A DNA stretch of 64,000 bases from Pseudoscleropodium purum (GCA_963969395.1 OZ017800.1:11936479-12000478); one strand, 5' to 3'. Counted from the first letter of the stretch, positions 51,074 to 63,653 are shown. The notes: a model not told the origin generated them from the sequence alone. A program made the numbers and translations.

Positions 51074-51195
51074 TTAAAAATTGTTAAGTAGAAGTAGTTC
51101 AAAAATTAAAAGAAAAATTAAATCAATAATAACTCTCCAATCGGATTGAATTACAACAATCCCAATAGTGAGATTAATGTAGCAAACAAACTTAA

Positions 51196-52163
51196 CCCCT
51201 ACAAGTTTAAAGTCTTTTGTAGAATTAATGATTTGAGAAAAAAACATCATAAAGTACTATTTGGAAGAATATTTTGGAATTGATATACAAAAAAAAATTG
51301 TAAACTTTGGGTTTTAGATTCCATATGTACAGTTAGATTTACCAATTTTATCATCAACATTTTTCTATAAATTTTGTAAGAAAAATTTCAAAATTCCTTC
51401 CAAATTCAATTACAATAAAACTATTGTCATTTTTTGAATAAAAATTTGTTGTAATGGATTTGAAATGAGATTCTTTTGATGTAATAATTTTTTGAATTTT
51501 TTTTGTTCTTTAAATCTGTAACCTCATTCTTACAAATCTAGTTTTGAATTAGAATCAATGCAATTTTGCTTTAGTCAACCAATTGATACACTTCTACATT
51601 TGTAATTTTAGAAAAATATATAATGTACTCTATTAACAACATATTTAACCAATAGATAGGACATCAAGTAGATAAAGTATCTCAAAACATTAGGACGACT
51701 TTCATCCAAGTAGTAATGAGAAAGAAAAGTGATTTTCAATCTATTCATCATCAAGAAATTGGACATTGGAATGCTCCATAGTTAACCTTATTAAACAATT
51801 TTTTCTAAATTGTGAAAATTGCATTCAAAATCCTATAAGTTATTTTTTCAAGAAGATGCTTAGATTTTTTCAAAAAACAAGATTGTTCATAACTCTCACA
51901 TCACCAATTCAAATGGAATGAATCAAAGCTTCAAGTTTCAATTTTTTGTAGATTTCTTTTTTTGTTGGTAGTATGAAAATTTAGGTTTTTAGTGGTATAA
52001 TTTTTGCTCCTATGTACCAATTAAATAAAATTTATATTTGCACAAATCTAATAGGTTTTCTATCTTATGAGAAAGTTTCAAAAAGTTTCATTAAAAAAAT
52101 GAAGTCATAGGAACCTACCTAAAATCCATTTTGTCTCCTCAAGGAATAATGATCTTTTAGGGG
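51196..52163 (+). mobile_element. TTAA-site element, family C, long copy (968 bp)
   Basis: TTAA at 51192-51195 and 52164-52167, termini CCCCTACAAG and CTTTTAGGGG. The right part (from about 51800) aligns with 25199-25683. The left part differs, so one of the two copies has lost or gained about 0.5 kb. Confidence 0.72.
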
Positions 52164-52167
52164 TTAA

Positions 52168-54377
52168 ATTTTTTTCATTTTAGCCCTTCAACCTTTCAAG
52201 GATGTTTTATAGACACCCAACTTCATGTCTCCAAGAACATTACATTTTCACTTCAAAGTTGTATTTATTAAATTTTGACAAAGTTGCAACTATAATAATC
52301 TAATAGATACATTTTACTTTTTTTCTCATGCAAATTTCAAAGTTGGATGGAGGCATGATCAATTTTCTATCTTCATTTCTTTTTTCTAGATTTCTAATGT
52401 TTAGATTTATTAACTCTTGAAGTTCCATAAAAAAATAATCAAAAATTGCTATTTTCAATGTAAACAACAAAAAATTTAAACATTTGTTTCTCTTGTATAT
52501 CCAATTGTAGGATCTTGCACTATACTATTATGAGTATGTCTAGAAGAAATTTAAAAAACTTTCACCACATCAATTATAAGATATAAGCATTTAAAGTAAA
52601 GAAAAGAAGTCATTTTGCTCCTAGTTTGATTAAAAGTATAAGACTTTGAATCCTCTTTACTTCAAATGTTTGCACTATAGATTGTGAATTTAAAAAAATT
52701 TGTGCTCAAGAATTGAATAGAGAGTTTATGAAAAAAATTCAAACCCATCCACCATGTAATACTCTTTCTTCAAAAAATTGTTAAGTTCAAAGTAGCCAAG
52801 TAGGTATATAATAGAAAGAAATACTAAATTATTCATATGTTTGAGATGGAATTGGAACACACTAATTCTAAGAATAAGATTGTTATAGAAATGAATCTAA
52901 ACCATGTGCAACTTTTTTTTTTTTTAAATTGTTAAAATTGAGTTCAAAACCAAATCCAATACATTGTTTTCTCAAGAATTTGTTTAGATTGTTGGTAAAA
53001 CAAGATTTATCTTGATGATGAATATATAGCTTTAAGACAATATTTTTTGCAATTTACTTCTCATTCATTCAAAGTGATGCTTGAAACTTTTAGATATAAA
53101 TCCTTTATAACTAAGTTCACAAAATCAAGATAAATGATATGTATGTACAAAAATAAAAATAAGATTGTGCCAAAATTTGTAAAAAGATTATGGCATTAAA
53201 CTATTAATGCCACCATCTATACTACTTGCTATAAGAGCTACATTCACATATCTAGAATTGTCCAAACCTTGCTAAAAAGACTAAAAAAGTTTACGATTCT
53301 AAATGGACATGTGTAATAGTTGAAAGAAGAAGATCGGAACTCTTGTCTAGAATTTTTTTCAAGGGAACCTCATAAAAAACAAGGGAGTTATGTTTTCAAT
53401 TTCAAGAACTCTAGTTTTAACATTAATCCTAAACATTTGGATTGCTAGGTTAGTTTAACAAGGCAAAGATACTCCTCAAATGTAATCTTTTCCTACTCAT
53501 AGAAATAAAAACATCATGAACCTTAGTATAGGCAATTTCTATTCTAAAAAACTCAAAAAATTGTTTATGATTCTGACACATGGAAGTTCGCTTAGTCCAA
53601 GCTTAGAAAAAACGATCGATCAGTCTATGGATGAATGTATGAGTGGATGAATGTATAATTAGATGAACAAGAAATTGCAAAGCAGTTCAATTGCCTTTCA
53701 GCCGATCTTCAACCGTCTTGGCCAACTCCCCTAAACTATTTCCTCTGTGTCGCTCTACTGCAAACCTCTTCGCAATCAATTGCTCTAGCTGGCCCTTTGA
53801 GCCCCTGAATTCGGCTCCCAAACATTCTCTTTAATTGCTATTTTATTTCAGAGGTTGATTTTTTTTTGCTTTGGAAACACATAAAGAAAGCCTACAATCA
53901 TGGAACTTACTCAACGGAACTCGTTTCATTGAGCAATGTCTCTTAGGGTTGTGGACTTGTGGTTTGTTCAGAGGCGAGAGATCAGATAGCATCGCCTTTA
54001 ATTAGCATTTCAATTGAATTTCTTAACAAAATGGGTCGCAACCCACCTTGGATGTTTGTAAATTGAGGTCGATACGGAATAGGTCACACTTCTGGCATTT
54101 TTTAGGGTTGAGTGTGGGATGTGAGTGAACAAGCGATGTTGAAAATGGTTACATTCTTAAGTTCTTGGTGGAGAAATTCCCAACAGGATGTATACGCCAT
54201 GTCTGGAACCTGTGTTTAAGATTGTATTGCCATGGGTGGCTTTGAATGGAGAATATGAAGAGTTGGTGGATGCGCGCAGCTAACTTATGGGAGACATTAG
54301 CTCAAGAAGGATTCGGAATCAATCTGGAAGGTATGATTTATCGTTGTATGTGAAGGAGGAGATTCGGTGTATTGGGT
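52168..54377. other. AT-rich intergenic DNA, then upstream region of the IQUB-like gene
   Basis: Nothing recognised to about 53640. From there composition becomes more balanced, probably promoter and 5' leader of the downstream gene. A TGA at 54351-54353 closes the frame upstream of the chosen ATG, so no coding extension exists without a further upstream exon. Confidence 0.45.
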
Positions 54378-57116
54378 ATGTCGAAGCTTTCGTCACCAAC
54401 ACCTTTGTCGCCGAAACCTTCATCACCGAAGGACAAATTGCAAGTGGAAGTGCTTCGGGATCCTGAGGAGGAGCCGACCATGGTCACAGTGTTGATTGAT
54501 AATTCAACCATGGAGCCTTTACCATATCGTGGGGGGTTTAAGGACATAAGAACTGGTAGGTATCTCATCAGCGAATGTTGATCTAACACAATAAGCAGTA
54601 TCTTTATTCGTGTACTTTAGGTTCTTGGAGTATATTCATATTACCTTGTAGTGTCTGCAACGAAGTTCTCTTCCGTTGTAGCAGCCTAGCAAACTTGAAT
54701 CAATTTTGTTCAATATAATCAAATTGGTTGTCAACATTGGTGATGCAATCATAGCTGAGAGACTTTTAGGGGAATTGTTTTTAGCTTGATGCTCAGTTTG
54801 TGAAATGAATATGCTTTCTACGTTCTTTTCAGTTGGGGGAGGATAATGATGCTAATTTCATTGATTTGTGATTGGATGTGGGAGATTGCATCATTAGGTA
54901 CCGAGTACAGGAATGCGGTTGCCCAAACACGAGAAGTCTGGCCTCTTGGCAAGAAGGAGATAACGTACCCGTCGATGGTTTCACGTGAGACGCAGCTATC
55001 GTGGATGCGATCGCGAGTGCATCAAACTTACAGGGAGGCATTTACGCAGATGGACAAAAACCCCGATTTCTGGTCCCTTGACAAGAATGGGGTGGTGATT
55101 AGCAACACCTCTGATTACTGGAAGATTCCTGGGCCTTATGAGGATTCAGATGCATGGTTGCGGAAACGAATTGCAGCTGCCATCATGATTCAAAAGCACA
55201 CACGCCGGAAAATTGCTCAACGTACTGCTCAACGTATGCGTCAGTATGCAAAGGAGAAAAAAGAGGTGTGTTTTATAGCCCTTGCTTAGAATTTTGAGAG
55301 GATCAATTTGTCCATTATTGTGCTTGCATTACTGAACCTGGTCCCCTTTGCTGAGAAGTACAATGTGTGTGTAAATTGGCAGTTCTGGGTAGAGCAAGAC
55401 AAGATTCAAAAAGCAAATTCTGAAGCAAGAATGCAATATGAAATACAACGGCGTCTTCAACCGCAAACTGAAGCTGATTTTGATATTCTTTATAAAGAGC
55501 TTGAAACGTGGCAAATTGCAGTTACGCTTCAAACATAAATCATTTCAAATTGAATATAGTTTTAGTTACGACGTAAAGAATATTGATATTAGATTGAGAA
55601 ATATAGTTGCTAATTCGTTTTACAACAAATATTTTATATTTTACAACAATATTTATGTTCTTAGATTATACACCATGCTTGCAACTGAAGATTCGAATTG
55701 TGGACATTCTCAATTGTGTTCTTGCAGGAGTATAAGAAAATAACAAGCGAAGGACCTGAGAAGCTTGCGGCCTTCAAAACGCTCATCATGAAGGTACTTC
55801 AACGTTCATGACTATTGCAATAAAATAACTTCAAGTTTGTTTGACGCTCTCTTTATGGTCTGTGAGGGAATGTTCTGATCAATTGTCAAAGTGAGGGTGT
55901 TTGAAAACGGCTTGAATTTGCATGATCACTACTTAAATGAATTATTTAGTTCATACGACAGTTGAATGTAACCAATTATTCGTGGTACAATGCAGGAATT
56001 TAAATTGATCCAAACAATAGATGATTTAAGGAATAAAGCAGCCCTCATCAATCGCAAGAAGGCTGTCAAAAGAAAATTGGCAACAATGGCCCTTCCTAAA
56101 GTTTGGGAGCTAAGCAATGGTCAGATTATGCATGTCCAAACTCCAGCCACGATTCGCGCAGGAGACCTTGGACAAGTGATTTCACATTATGCAAAGATCT
56201 TGAGTTTTTTTCATCCATCTTTAAATATCAACCGTAATTAGTGAATCAACAAGAATTCGGCTCAATTTATTTTTGACTTGTGACAGTTATACTTTGAGCT
56301 TGAAAAGAAGGTGGAATCCATGGATGACAGAATGGCCATTCTAGGATACGTGAAGTGGACTCTACAAGTTTTTGACACGGCCTTGACACGGGAGATACTG
56401 AATTTGATACAAAGAGAAGCTGACCTCATGTATAGAGGTCGATCGGCAAAGTCCATTTCTGGCCTTCGTCGGCGCATCCTGCACCGTTTCTTCAGGGTAA
56501 CCTCACTCACTATCCACTCGTCAGTTTCATAATATTTTAGCATATTAAAAACGTATTAATTGCAATGTTTCCAGAAACACGAATTGAGTAAATTTGTGCA
56601 TTGTACGTAAGGTGGGGACGTAATATCACTGCTAAACCCTGGTCCTTATATTCACGGAGAGACAAAGGTCACAATCTTAGCTGCACATACACACCTATGC
56701 TAACAACATAAACCAGTGTAGTTCCAGATGATAGTCACACCAATACTATGATGGCTAAACTAAGGTAGATATCTTTCGCGCATATTTAGTAATATCAGCA
56801 AAACACATTCTTCCTTGTTTTAGATTCAACACTCTCCTCAATCTTGGTAATACACAAACACACGTGCCAGTGTATACCAATGCTCTCCTTGATAATACTC
56901 TAGAATATCAATTCAATATTGTTGGTATAAACATGAATTCCGAGGTGGGCATCTTCTTATCCATTTATTCCATGTATTTATGTGCAGTTCGTAGAGGATC
57001 CGCAGTACAACCCCGAAGCGCAAATGTTTGCAAATGTGCCGACAGATTTTGACTACGGCAATAAGCATTTCCACTTCATGAGGGATGGACCATACAAAGA
57101 AAAGTTACTTCCATGA
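54378..57116 (+). CDS. IQUB: IQUB-like ciliary/flagellar protein with one IQ motif
   Basis: Seven exons in phase give 422 residues: 54378-54555, 54898-55265, 55383-55520, 55728-55793, 55996-56175, 56287-56496, 56988-57116. PYRGGFKDIRTGTEYRNAVA (about residues 49-68) and REILNLIQREADLMYRG (in exon 6) match the recalled IQUB consensus in order. The IQ motif begins at residues 157-158 (IQKHTRRKIAQR), a calmodulin-type site, and is followed by charged, probably coiled-coil sequence. The C-terminus keeps the family block DPQYNPEAQMF. In animals and green algae IQUB is an axonemal protein at the radial spoke base, so the plant role should be in sperm flagella (inference). The ubiquitin-like domain present N-terminally in animal IQUB is not encoded here; the protein is about half the animal length. 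Confidence 0.85.
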
Positions 57117-57196
57117 GGGAGGGCCGACTTGTATGTGCCAAGCTGTGCTTTTCAAGCAAGCCCAATTGGTGAGTGTGATTTGTTGATTTTGGAGTT

Positions 57197-57505
57197 ATGG
57201 CCAATTTAATTAAAATGGCGGTATTCCATGAGCCATTTTCAGTTTTTCACACCTTGACATCTAGGACAAGTATACATTGCTAACATCTAGAAAAAAATTA
57301 GATTTCAGAAATCTAGGATTGACATAGATATGAAATCAAGCACTCTAAAAGATCTAGGGTTGTTATAGATTTTTAGATATCTAAGATATATGTAGATTTC
57401 AAAAAACTAGTACTAATAAAGATTCTAATACACAAAAAACAATATAGATTGAATTGCAAAAGTGCCAAATTAATGGCTTACCGCCATTTTAATGAAATTG
57501 GCCAT
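57197..57505 (+). mobile_element. 309-bp MITE (ATGGCCAATTT family), copy 2
   Basis: Termini ATGGCCAATTTAATTAAAAT and, inverted, ATGGCCAATTTCATTAAAAT. An exact 4-bp duplication AGTT lies at 57193-57196 and 57506-57509. It starts 80 bases after the IQUB-like stop codon, so it probably lies in or next to the 3' untranslated region. Confidence 0.9.
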
Positions 57506-57509
57506 AGTT

Positions 57510-58463
57510 ATAGATCCTTTGTCTCTTTCAATTAGGCAATTACTCAGGTTAATGTGGATGTCTATCCATTTTAGATTAGATCACAACCTTGTCAATTGTG
57601 GTATTTGAAAAGTCATTTGTTTTGGTTTTTAATCCTTATTTATAACTCATCTTTCAACCACATTATTTGAACACATGCCAACTCTTTTTCTAGATTGAAT
57701 TTGAATTTTTGTTCAACTTTGTGCTTTGGGGGAGTGACAACTCATAGCTTCATACAATGTAGTTGGTTCCATCTCCAACTTGGAATATTGGTCCCACCCT
57801 TGCAACTTTAAACCCCAAATCAAGAACCAAGGATCTTTTCATACCACAATTGTTGCTTAAATGTGTCTAAATGTGTTTGTATTTCATTTTTTGTTGATCA
57901 AAGTAAACTCTTGGACAATGACTTCAATGTCATTAAATGCATACATCCAAATTAGTTTAAGAAACAAAAATACACTATCAAACGTGCTTTGAATTTCAAA
58001 TATCTTTAACAATGTACTACATGCATGTATCGTCTATGAAATTATTGAATATTATAATAAAATTTAGGGTGGTATTTTTTAGCCCAAATTGTAGCAATTG
58101 TTTAGTCTACAAGGCCTACATGGCCTAAGATCGTATCACCTAAAACTTAGAAATTGAATAACTACGCAATTTCTTTAACCCAAATAAAGTTCTTCAATGT
58201 TTAGAGGCCCAAAACTACTTCAAAATACTTGTATCCAAAGCAAGGCTAAATCTTCATCTATATTTATTTTTTTACAAATCCAACTATAGGATCCTTTAGC
58301 TCATTTGTTCAAGTACCTCTTTCCAAAATTTTAAAATGGATATCCTAATTGATTGGAAGCCCTTCCTAAAGGTGCAATTTTGTCTCTCAATAGTTTTAAG
58401 AAAAAACATGTATGTCCTATAACTTTAAAATTTAGCCAATATGTTGGCAAATGAATTGAGAAT
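57510..58463. other. AT-rich intergenic DNA between two MITEs
   Basis: No gene recognised. It separates two copies of the same MITE in direct orientation. Confidence 0.45.
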
Positions 58464-58467
58464 ACAT

Positions 58468-58776
58468 ATGGCAAATTTTGTTAAAATGGCGGTATTCCAT
58501 ATGCCATTTTCACACCTTGACATCTAGGACAAGTATACATTGCTAACATCTAGGTTACTTTTAGATTTCAGAAATTTATGACTAACATAGATATCAAACC
58601 AAGCAATCTAGAAAATCTAGCATTTATATAGATTTAGATATATAGGAGACATGTAGATTTCAAAAATCTAGTATTGGTATAAATTCTAGTATAGAAAAAA
58701 ACGTTCAAACTGTACAGTCTAAACTGCTCAATGTGCCAAATTAACAGAATACCGCCATTTTAATGAAATTCACCAT
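58468..58776 (+). mobile_element. 309-bp MITE (ATGGCCAATTT family), copy 3
   Basis: Termini ATGGCAAATTTTGTTAAAAT and, inverted, ATGGTGAATTTCATTAAAAT. An exact 4-bp duplication ACAT lies at 58464-58467 and 58777-58780. Same length and orientation as the copy at 57197. Confidence 0.9.
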
Positions 58777-58780
58777 ACAT

Positions 58781-61200
58781 GAAAAAAATTATTCCAAAAG
58801 ACTTTTAAAAATAAATTCAAAAAACTACTTTACATATTTTTTTCAATTGTCATTGCTAGAAAATAAAATTCCTCACAATTTTCATCATATAATTTGCAAA
58901 TGAATAATTCAAAGATTTTTGAATAGATATCAATATATTCAACAAAATAATTTATATTAATATACATTTAGAATATGTTTTTAGGAATTGACTTTGACAT
59001 TGAAATCAGAAAAAAAAAACTTATAACTTTTGCAATATCCATTAGAATGATATGAGACAAAGCTTCACATATAGAATAGCATAATTAGTATCCATTCCAA
59101 ATTATTCATGCAAAAATTGAAAATTTGGAAGTCAATAGAGCTTGCCTAATTTTTCAAAAATTACAAAATAGGTTCCTTAGTCTTATATAGATTAATAGCC
59201 ATAATTATGCATTAGGGATATCTAATTTTTCAATCATTTATACAAATTGTAATTAAGATTGGGTATAGTCCAAGAATGACAATTGAAAATTATACAAAAG
59301 AGTTTTTAAAAGAGTAAGTTGAAATTGGTGTGTTTCTTAAAACCATGTCTTGATTGCAGTCGCCTACTGAATGAGAAAAGACTCAATTTCACACAATCCT
59401 AACTAAGTAAAATGTAATGAAATACTTTTGGAACAATTAGAACATGTCTTATCCATGCTAGACTCCTACCATTGGTTTGTAATTTTGTATTTTGTTTTTA
59501 TATATTTAAAAATAAATTCACAATTCTATCTTAGCTTTGCAATGTGACTTCAAGTGATGATAAAGAAGACAATAACAAGATGGTAAGTAAAACAAAACTT
59601 ATGCCATTATTACCCACTTCGTTTCTTTTTTGATCTTTTGCAATTGATACCAATGTAGCTCCACTAAGGTAGCAATTTCTCTATCTATTTGCCTATGGTA
59701 TTACAAAAACTCTCTAATATGAATACTACAAAAACATTATTATCCAAGTGTAAATAATTTCATAAAAAAATAGCTAATACTTCCAATGTCAATGGTAAGC
59801 CTCACAAAAGCAAAAGAAATAATTCTCCTATAAGGATTGGATTACAAAAGTTGTACAACTCCATGTATAAAGAATTGACAAGCATGTCTTAAGAAATTAC
59901 GAACATTGGTTGAATCATCATAGTACAATAAGTTCTATAAGGATCGAGCAAATTAAAGCTTAGAGCATCAAGCAATGTCTAATTTGATAAGTACATCATA
60001 TATCTATACATGAAAGACAAGGCCATACTTTCCTCAAATCATAATATGATTGATCAATCCTAATAAGAAAGTATTGATAATTTCTAGTTAGTCACATTCA
60101 TATGACAACTAAAACAATTTATTGTTGCTATAGGATATAATTGAATATTGATAAAATAAATTGTTGGATGCCCAAATCCTTTTCAACTATCAAAGTGATT
60201 GACAAAGACAATACACTTTAAAACCTACGGCTTTATAATGTTATACACACCTATCAATGATTGTTGTTAGTATTAATTGAGAGATATTGAAATTTATAGA
60301 AATTATATACACTCTTGAATGATTTGATTGCACTCTTGATCAATCTTGATTGCAATTTTCAAAATAAAACTTCCTTTTTTATATTTGATTTAAATCAAGA
60401 AAATAAAACCCAACAAACTCTATTTCTACTCTTTTTAAAAAAAATTGAATTTGAAAAAAAATGCAATATGCAAGCTCTATGTCCTAGAATCCAAACTACA
60501 CAAAATTTTTTAAGGCTCTCTGTGCCAAATCATTTGAGTTTTCTTCTTCTAAAATTACTTTTAAATATAAATTACAAAATTGTGTTTTTCATTGTAACCT
60601 TCATTCATGATCATCTATTAATGATTGATATAGTTTTATATACATGTTTTACTTTCGAAATCAAAAATTCTAAGAGTTCCATCAAAAACTCTTAAAAAAA
60701 ATCCAACATTTGAAGAAAACTCATTTACATTAAAAGATGAATTTAAGATTTGACTTAAAGATCATCTCTAGGGATGTTCTAGTTGTAAGAAATTAAATTA
60801 AAAAATCAATTGAGAATTTTCTACACTATTCTTCAATGGTATTCATACCTATTGAAGTTTTTTCAATCTAACGGGATATAATTTTGTTAAATCTATCATT
60901 AATCCCTAATTCATAATGTCATGTAATTGAAATATAAGATGGATGTTTGAATATAATTTATAAGGCAAAATTCAACAAACATGTTGTATTCACAATGGAA
61001 TTTTGGTCCTTCGGGGATTACTGGATATTGCTTATTGTAGCGAGGTGGAAATTTGCAAGCACAGACGCCTTCACTTCCACCTCCTAATTCAAACAACAAT
61101 AACTTTCAAGCTCCGATTGATGAGATTGAGAGGAAACTACAGAAACATACAAATTCAAAGAAGCAGACACGCGTACCACTTGTTGGAAATATTGTTTCCA
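58781..61200. other. AT-rich intergenic DNA with a transposon fragment
   Basis: 58990-59190 resembles the family D fragment at 25980-26217. An TTAA followed by TCCCTAAT at about 60898-60910 may be a worn element terminus. The 126-residue frame at 60315-60695 is extremely AT-rich and has no recognised features. Confidence 0.4.
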
Positions 61201-62734
61201 GCTGTTCTCATTAAACCCTAGCTGTAGTCACTAACATCCGCACTCGGGCGTTTCCAGGACTTCTCTTCCAGAATATCAAGAACAATATCAACCCTGTGTC
61301 CTTGTCACTCGATAAAACGATAACTAAGATAGCGAATAAAAGAGACTCACTTGTGCTCATAATTTCAAACTATGAAAATGGTTTGCAAAAATAAGGGCAC
61401 TTTCCAGGAGCCATATATTATGTATCAGACACCACCTGCAAATAAAGACTTGATCAACAACATAAACAAGGCATAAGAAGTGAATTTCAGTAATTATCAC
61501 CAATATCTGCTGCTAGCTGCTCGATCCACCTGCAGTGCTCAAGCCAACATTCACGTTCGCCCATAAACATGGCAAAGATAATGCCTTTCAAAAGTACGTT
61601 TATATGGAACAAGAAGAACTAAATGTCAGGAATCAAATCAAGTTACCCTAAGCAATCACTGCCATCATATAAAGATGTGGGAATACAGGGAATCTACTAC
61701 CTTGTAGACCATGATGAGGTTGAGCATTGTAGTAACCTTTACCAGTGTAGCTAATGCGAGGGCCAGACCATTGTCTGCCGAGCTTCAACGGGGTCCCTGG
61801 TCACCAGCACCGGCACCTTCATGGTACATGTTACTTCATGAGCGCACTCGAGCCTTGGCTTGACAATTAGCAGCTTCAAATCAGAACCAATGAATAATAG
61901 CACGCGCTCATCAAACCCTAATGCGAATGCAATAAACCCTATCTCAAAGTGCTCTAATAACTCTTTTTGTGGTCCAACAAAGCCCTGGCAGTGATCCTTG
62001 CAGGACAGGGATAAAGCCGAACTTCTATGGTCGAAGTGGATGGTTTTCTGCTAACATCGTGTATCTGGATTCTTCAATCTGAAAACAACGTAATAGTATA
62101 AGAGCTCTACAAGAGCGCCACTATAAGAGCGCCACTACTCGGCAACCAAGAAAAGATATAAACAAAGTAGAGAGCCAGCGACATGCGCAAATGATATGCG
62201 GGACTGAGAAATGTTTCACAAGCAGGTGACACTCGCTAGTCACATGGCTTAAGTATGTGGCTTAATCTGGTAAATCGCCAAGAAGGCGCACATCAATCAG
62301 AGTCATTCTTCATACAACTGAAAACTTTGGCATAAAAAACAGACTGGTTGAACGTTATTGGAGTTCTAGATGAGCACTTCAACCATGAAAAATTCCACGA
62401 CCGATACATCCGATACATCCGAATTGAACTCTATATCAATAAACACATACCAATAAACGCGCACCCTGTAAACAAAACCCTAATTGGCAGAAAGGGCAAT
62501 CCCATTTTCGATACAGAAGAACGAGTCACACTGAGTACAATGCGGAGCAGAGATTGCCGCTGTATCTGTTATGCTCATCCCAATTCAATCAAATTGTAAT
62601 CAGAGCTAGAACACTAAAATTGGGATTCCGAAGATCTTCACCCACCGTAGAGGAGACGACGACGACAGACAAACAGCCCATTCCGCGTAAACCCTCTCTG
62701 AGGTACCCTCATCGACGGCATTTTCTAACGTATG
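61201..62734. other. moderately GC-rich region 3' of TOM7, unassigned
   Basis: Composition is gene-like but no protein is recognised. It could be 3' untranslated sequence of the minus-strand TOM7 transcript or a non-coding transcript. The frames at 62348-62599 and 62554-62805 overlap and show no motif. Confidence 0.35.
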
Positions 62735-63305
62735 AAAAAAAATCAAGACACGAAAGAATCATCAGAATTTCCGTGATTAATTACACGATATCCGAAGTAA
62801 CATAGTTCATATCACTCCAGCCCCTGCGAACCTTAAAAAAATTGGGTCATCAAATCCAGGAACAAAATTCACGCAGATCGTAATTAGGGTTTCAAACCAA
62901 AACTTCGTGGGAACTGTCGCTGGGCTCAACTCCGAACTTGAAACACCTCCACGAAACTGGCTTCCGTAAAAGCATAACAAATTGACAAAGGCAGGACAAC
63001 ATCACATTACAAGGCATGAAAAACTTGAAGATCTCACAATAGCGATCCAACCGCAAGAAAAAAATTCTCAGAACCAAAATCAACATGAAAGAATCATAAA
63101 AATTTTCGTGCTCAATTACATGATATTCGAAGTTACATAATCCAAGGAAGAGTCCATATCACTCTAAATCCTACAAACGCTCGAAAAAAGGTTCATTAAT
63201 CTAGGCACAAAACGCTTGCAGATCGAAATTAGGTTTTCCATCTAAAACCCTCCTCGCGACTCCACCCCGAACTCGGAATACCTCAATGAACCTGGCTTCA
63301 AAGGA
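62735..63305. repeat. tandem duplication, offset about 336 bp, 3' of TOM7
   Basis: The block with gaaagaatcat, then attacacgatatccgaagt, catatcactcc, gcagatcgtaattaggg and ctccacgaaactggcttc (62735-62975) recurs from about 63075 to 63305 with the same landmarks slightly altered. The second copy ends about 50 bases from the TOM7 stop codon, so TOM7 transcripts may contain both. Confidence 0.75.
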
Positions 63306-63357
63306 ACTGATCGCCGTGCTCTCTTCTCTCCCTCGCTCCATCGACGTCCTCCGCCGC

Positions 63358-63534
63358 TTACACGGGACTCAGGAGCTGCGAAAGCTGGGGCTTGGGATCG
63401 GTGTTCATGCCGATGAAAATAATGAGAGGAATGAAGCCGTAGTGTGTCGCCGTCTTGGCTTTCTTCAGGATCCATGTCGGCCACTCCTTGATCATTTTGG
63501 TGGTACGGTTCCCTAGAGGCTCCACTTTCGCCAT
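63358..63534 (-). CDS. TOM7: mitochondrial import receptor subunit TOM7
   Basis: A single exon encodes 58 residues, [20 protein letters not shown] onward. Next come [20 protein letters not shown], the single membrane segment, and the conserved plant C-terminus [15 protein letters not shown]7 is a tail-anchored subunit of the outer-membrane TOM complex that modulates assembly of the import channel. The frame upstream of the ATG stays open for about 38 codons to a TGA but contains no other ATG, so the start is well supported. Typical flowering-plant TOM7 has a longer lysine/serine-rich N-terminus (about 70-77 residues); this one is short, as in fungi and animals. A plus-strand frame over the same bases is a shadow. 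Confidence 0.93.
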   Translation of the reverse strand: MAKVEPLGNRTTKMIKEWPTWILKKAKTATHYGFIPLIIFIGMNTDPKPQLSQLLSPV

Positions 63535-63644
63535 GGCTTCGAACTTCGATACAATGCCTGTGCACCGACTCTTGAAATGGCAAACAGACCAAATGCGGCA
63601 AGCGAATAGTCACGGTGGAAAATTGGACTCTGAACGAACGCCTG

Positions 63645-63653
63645 TTAGGGTTT
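63645..63653 (-). promoter_or_regulatory. telobox (AAACCCTAA) upstream of TOM7
   Basis: On the minus strand AAACCCTAA lies about 110 bases upstream of the TOM7 start codon. Teloboxes are common in promoters and leaders of plant translation and organelle-biogenesis genes. Position fits; function is inferred. Confidence 0.5.
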
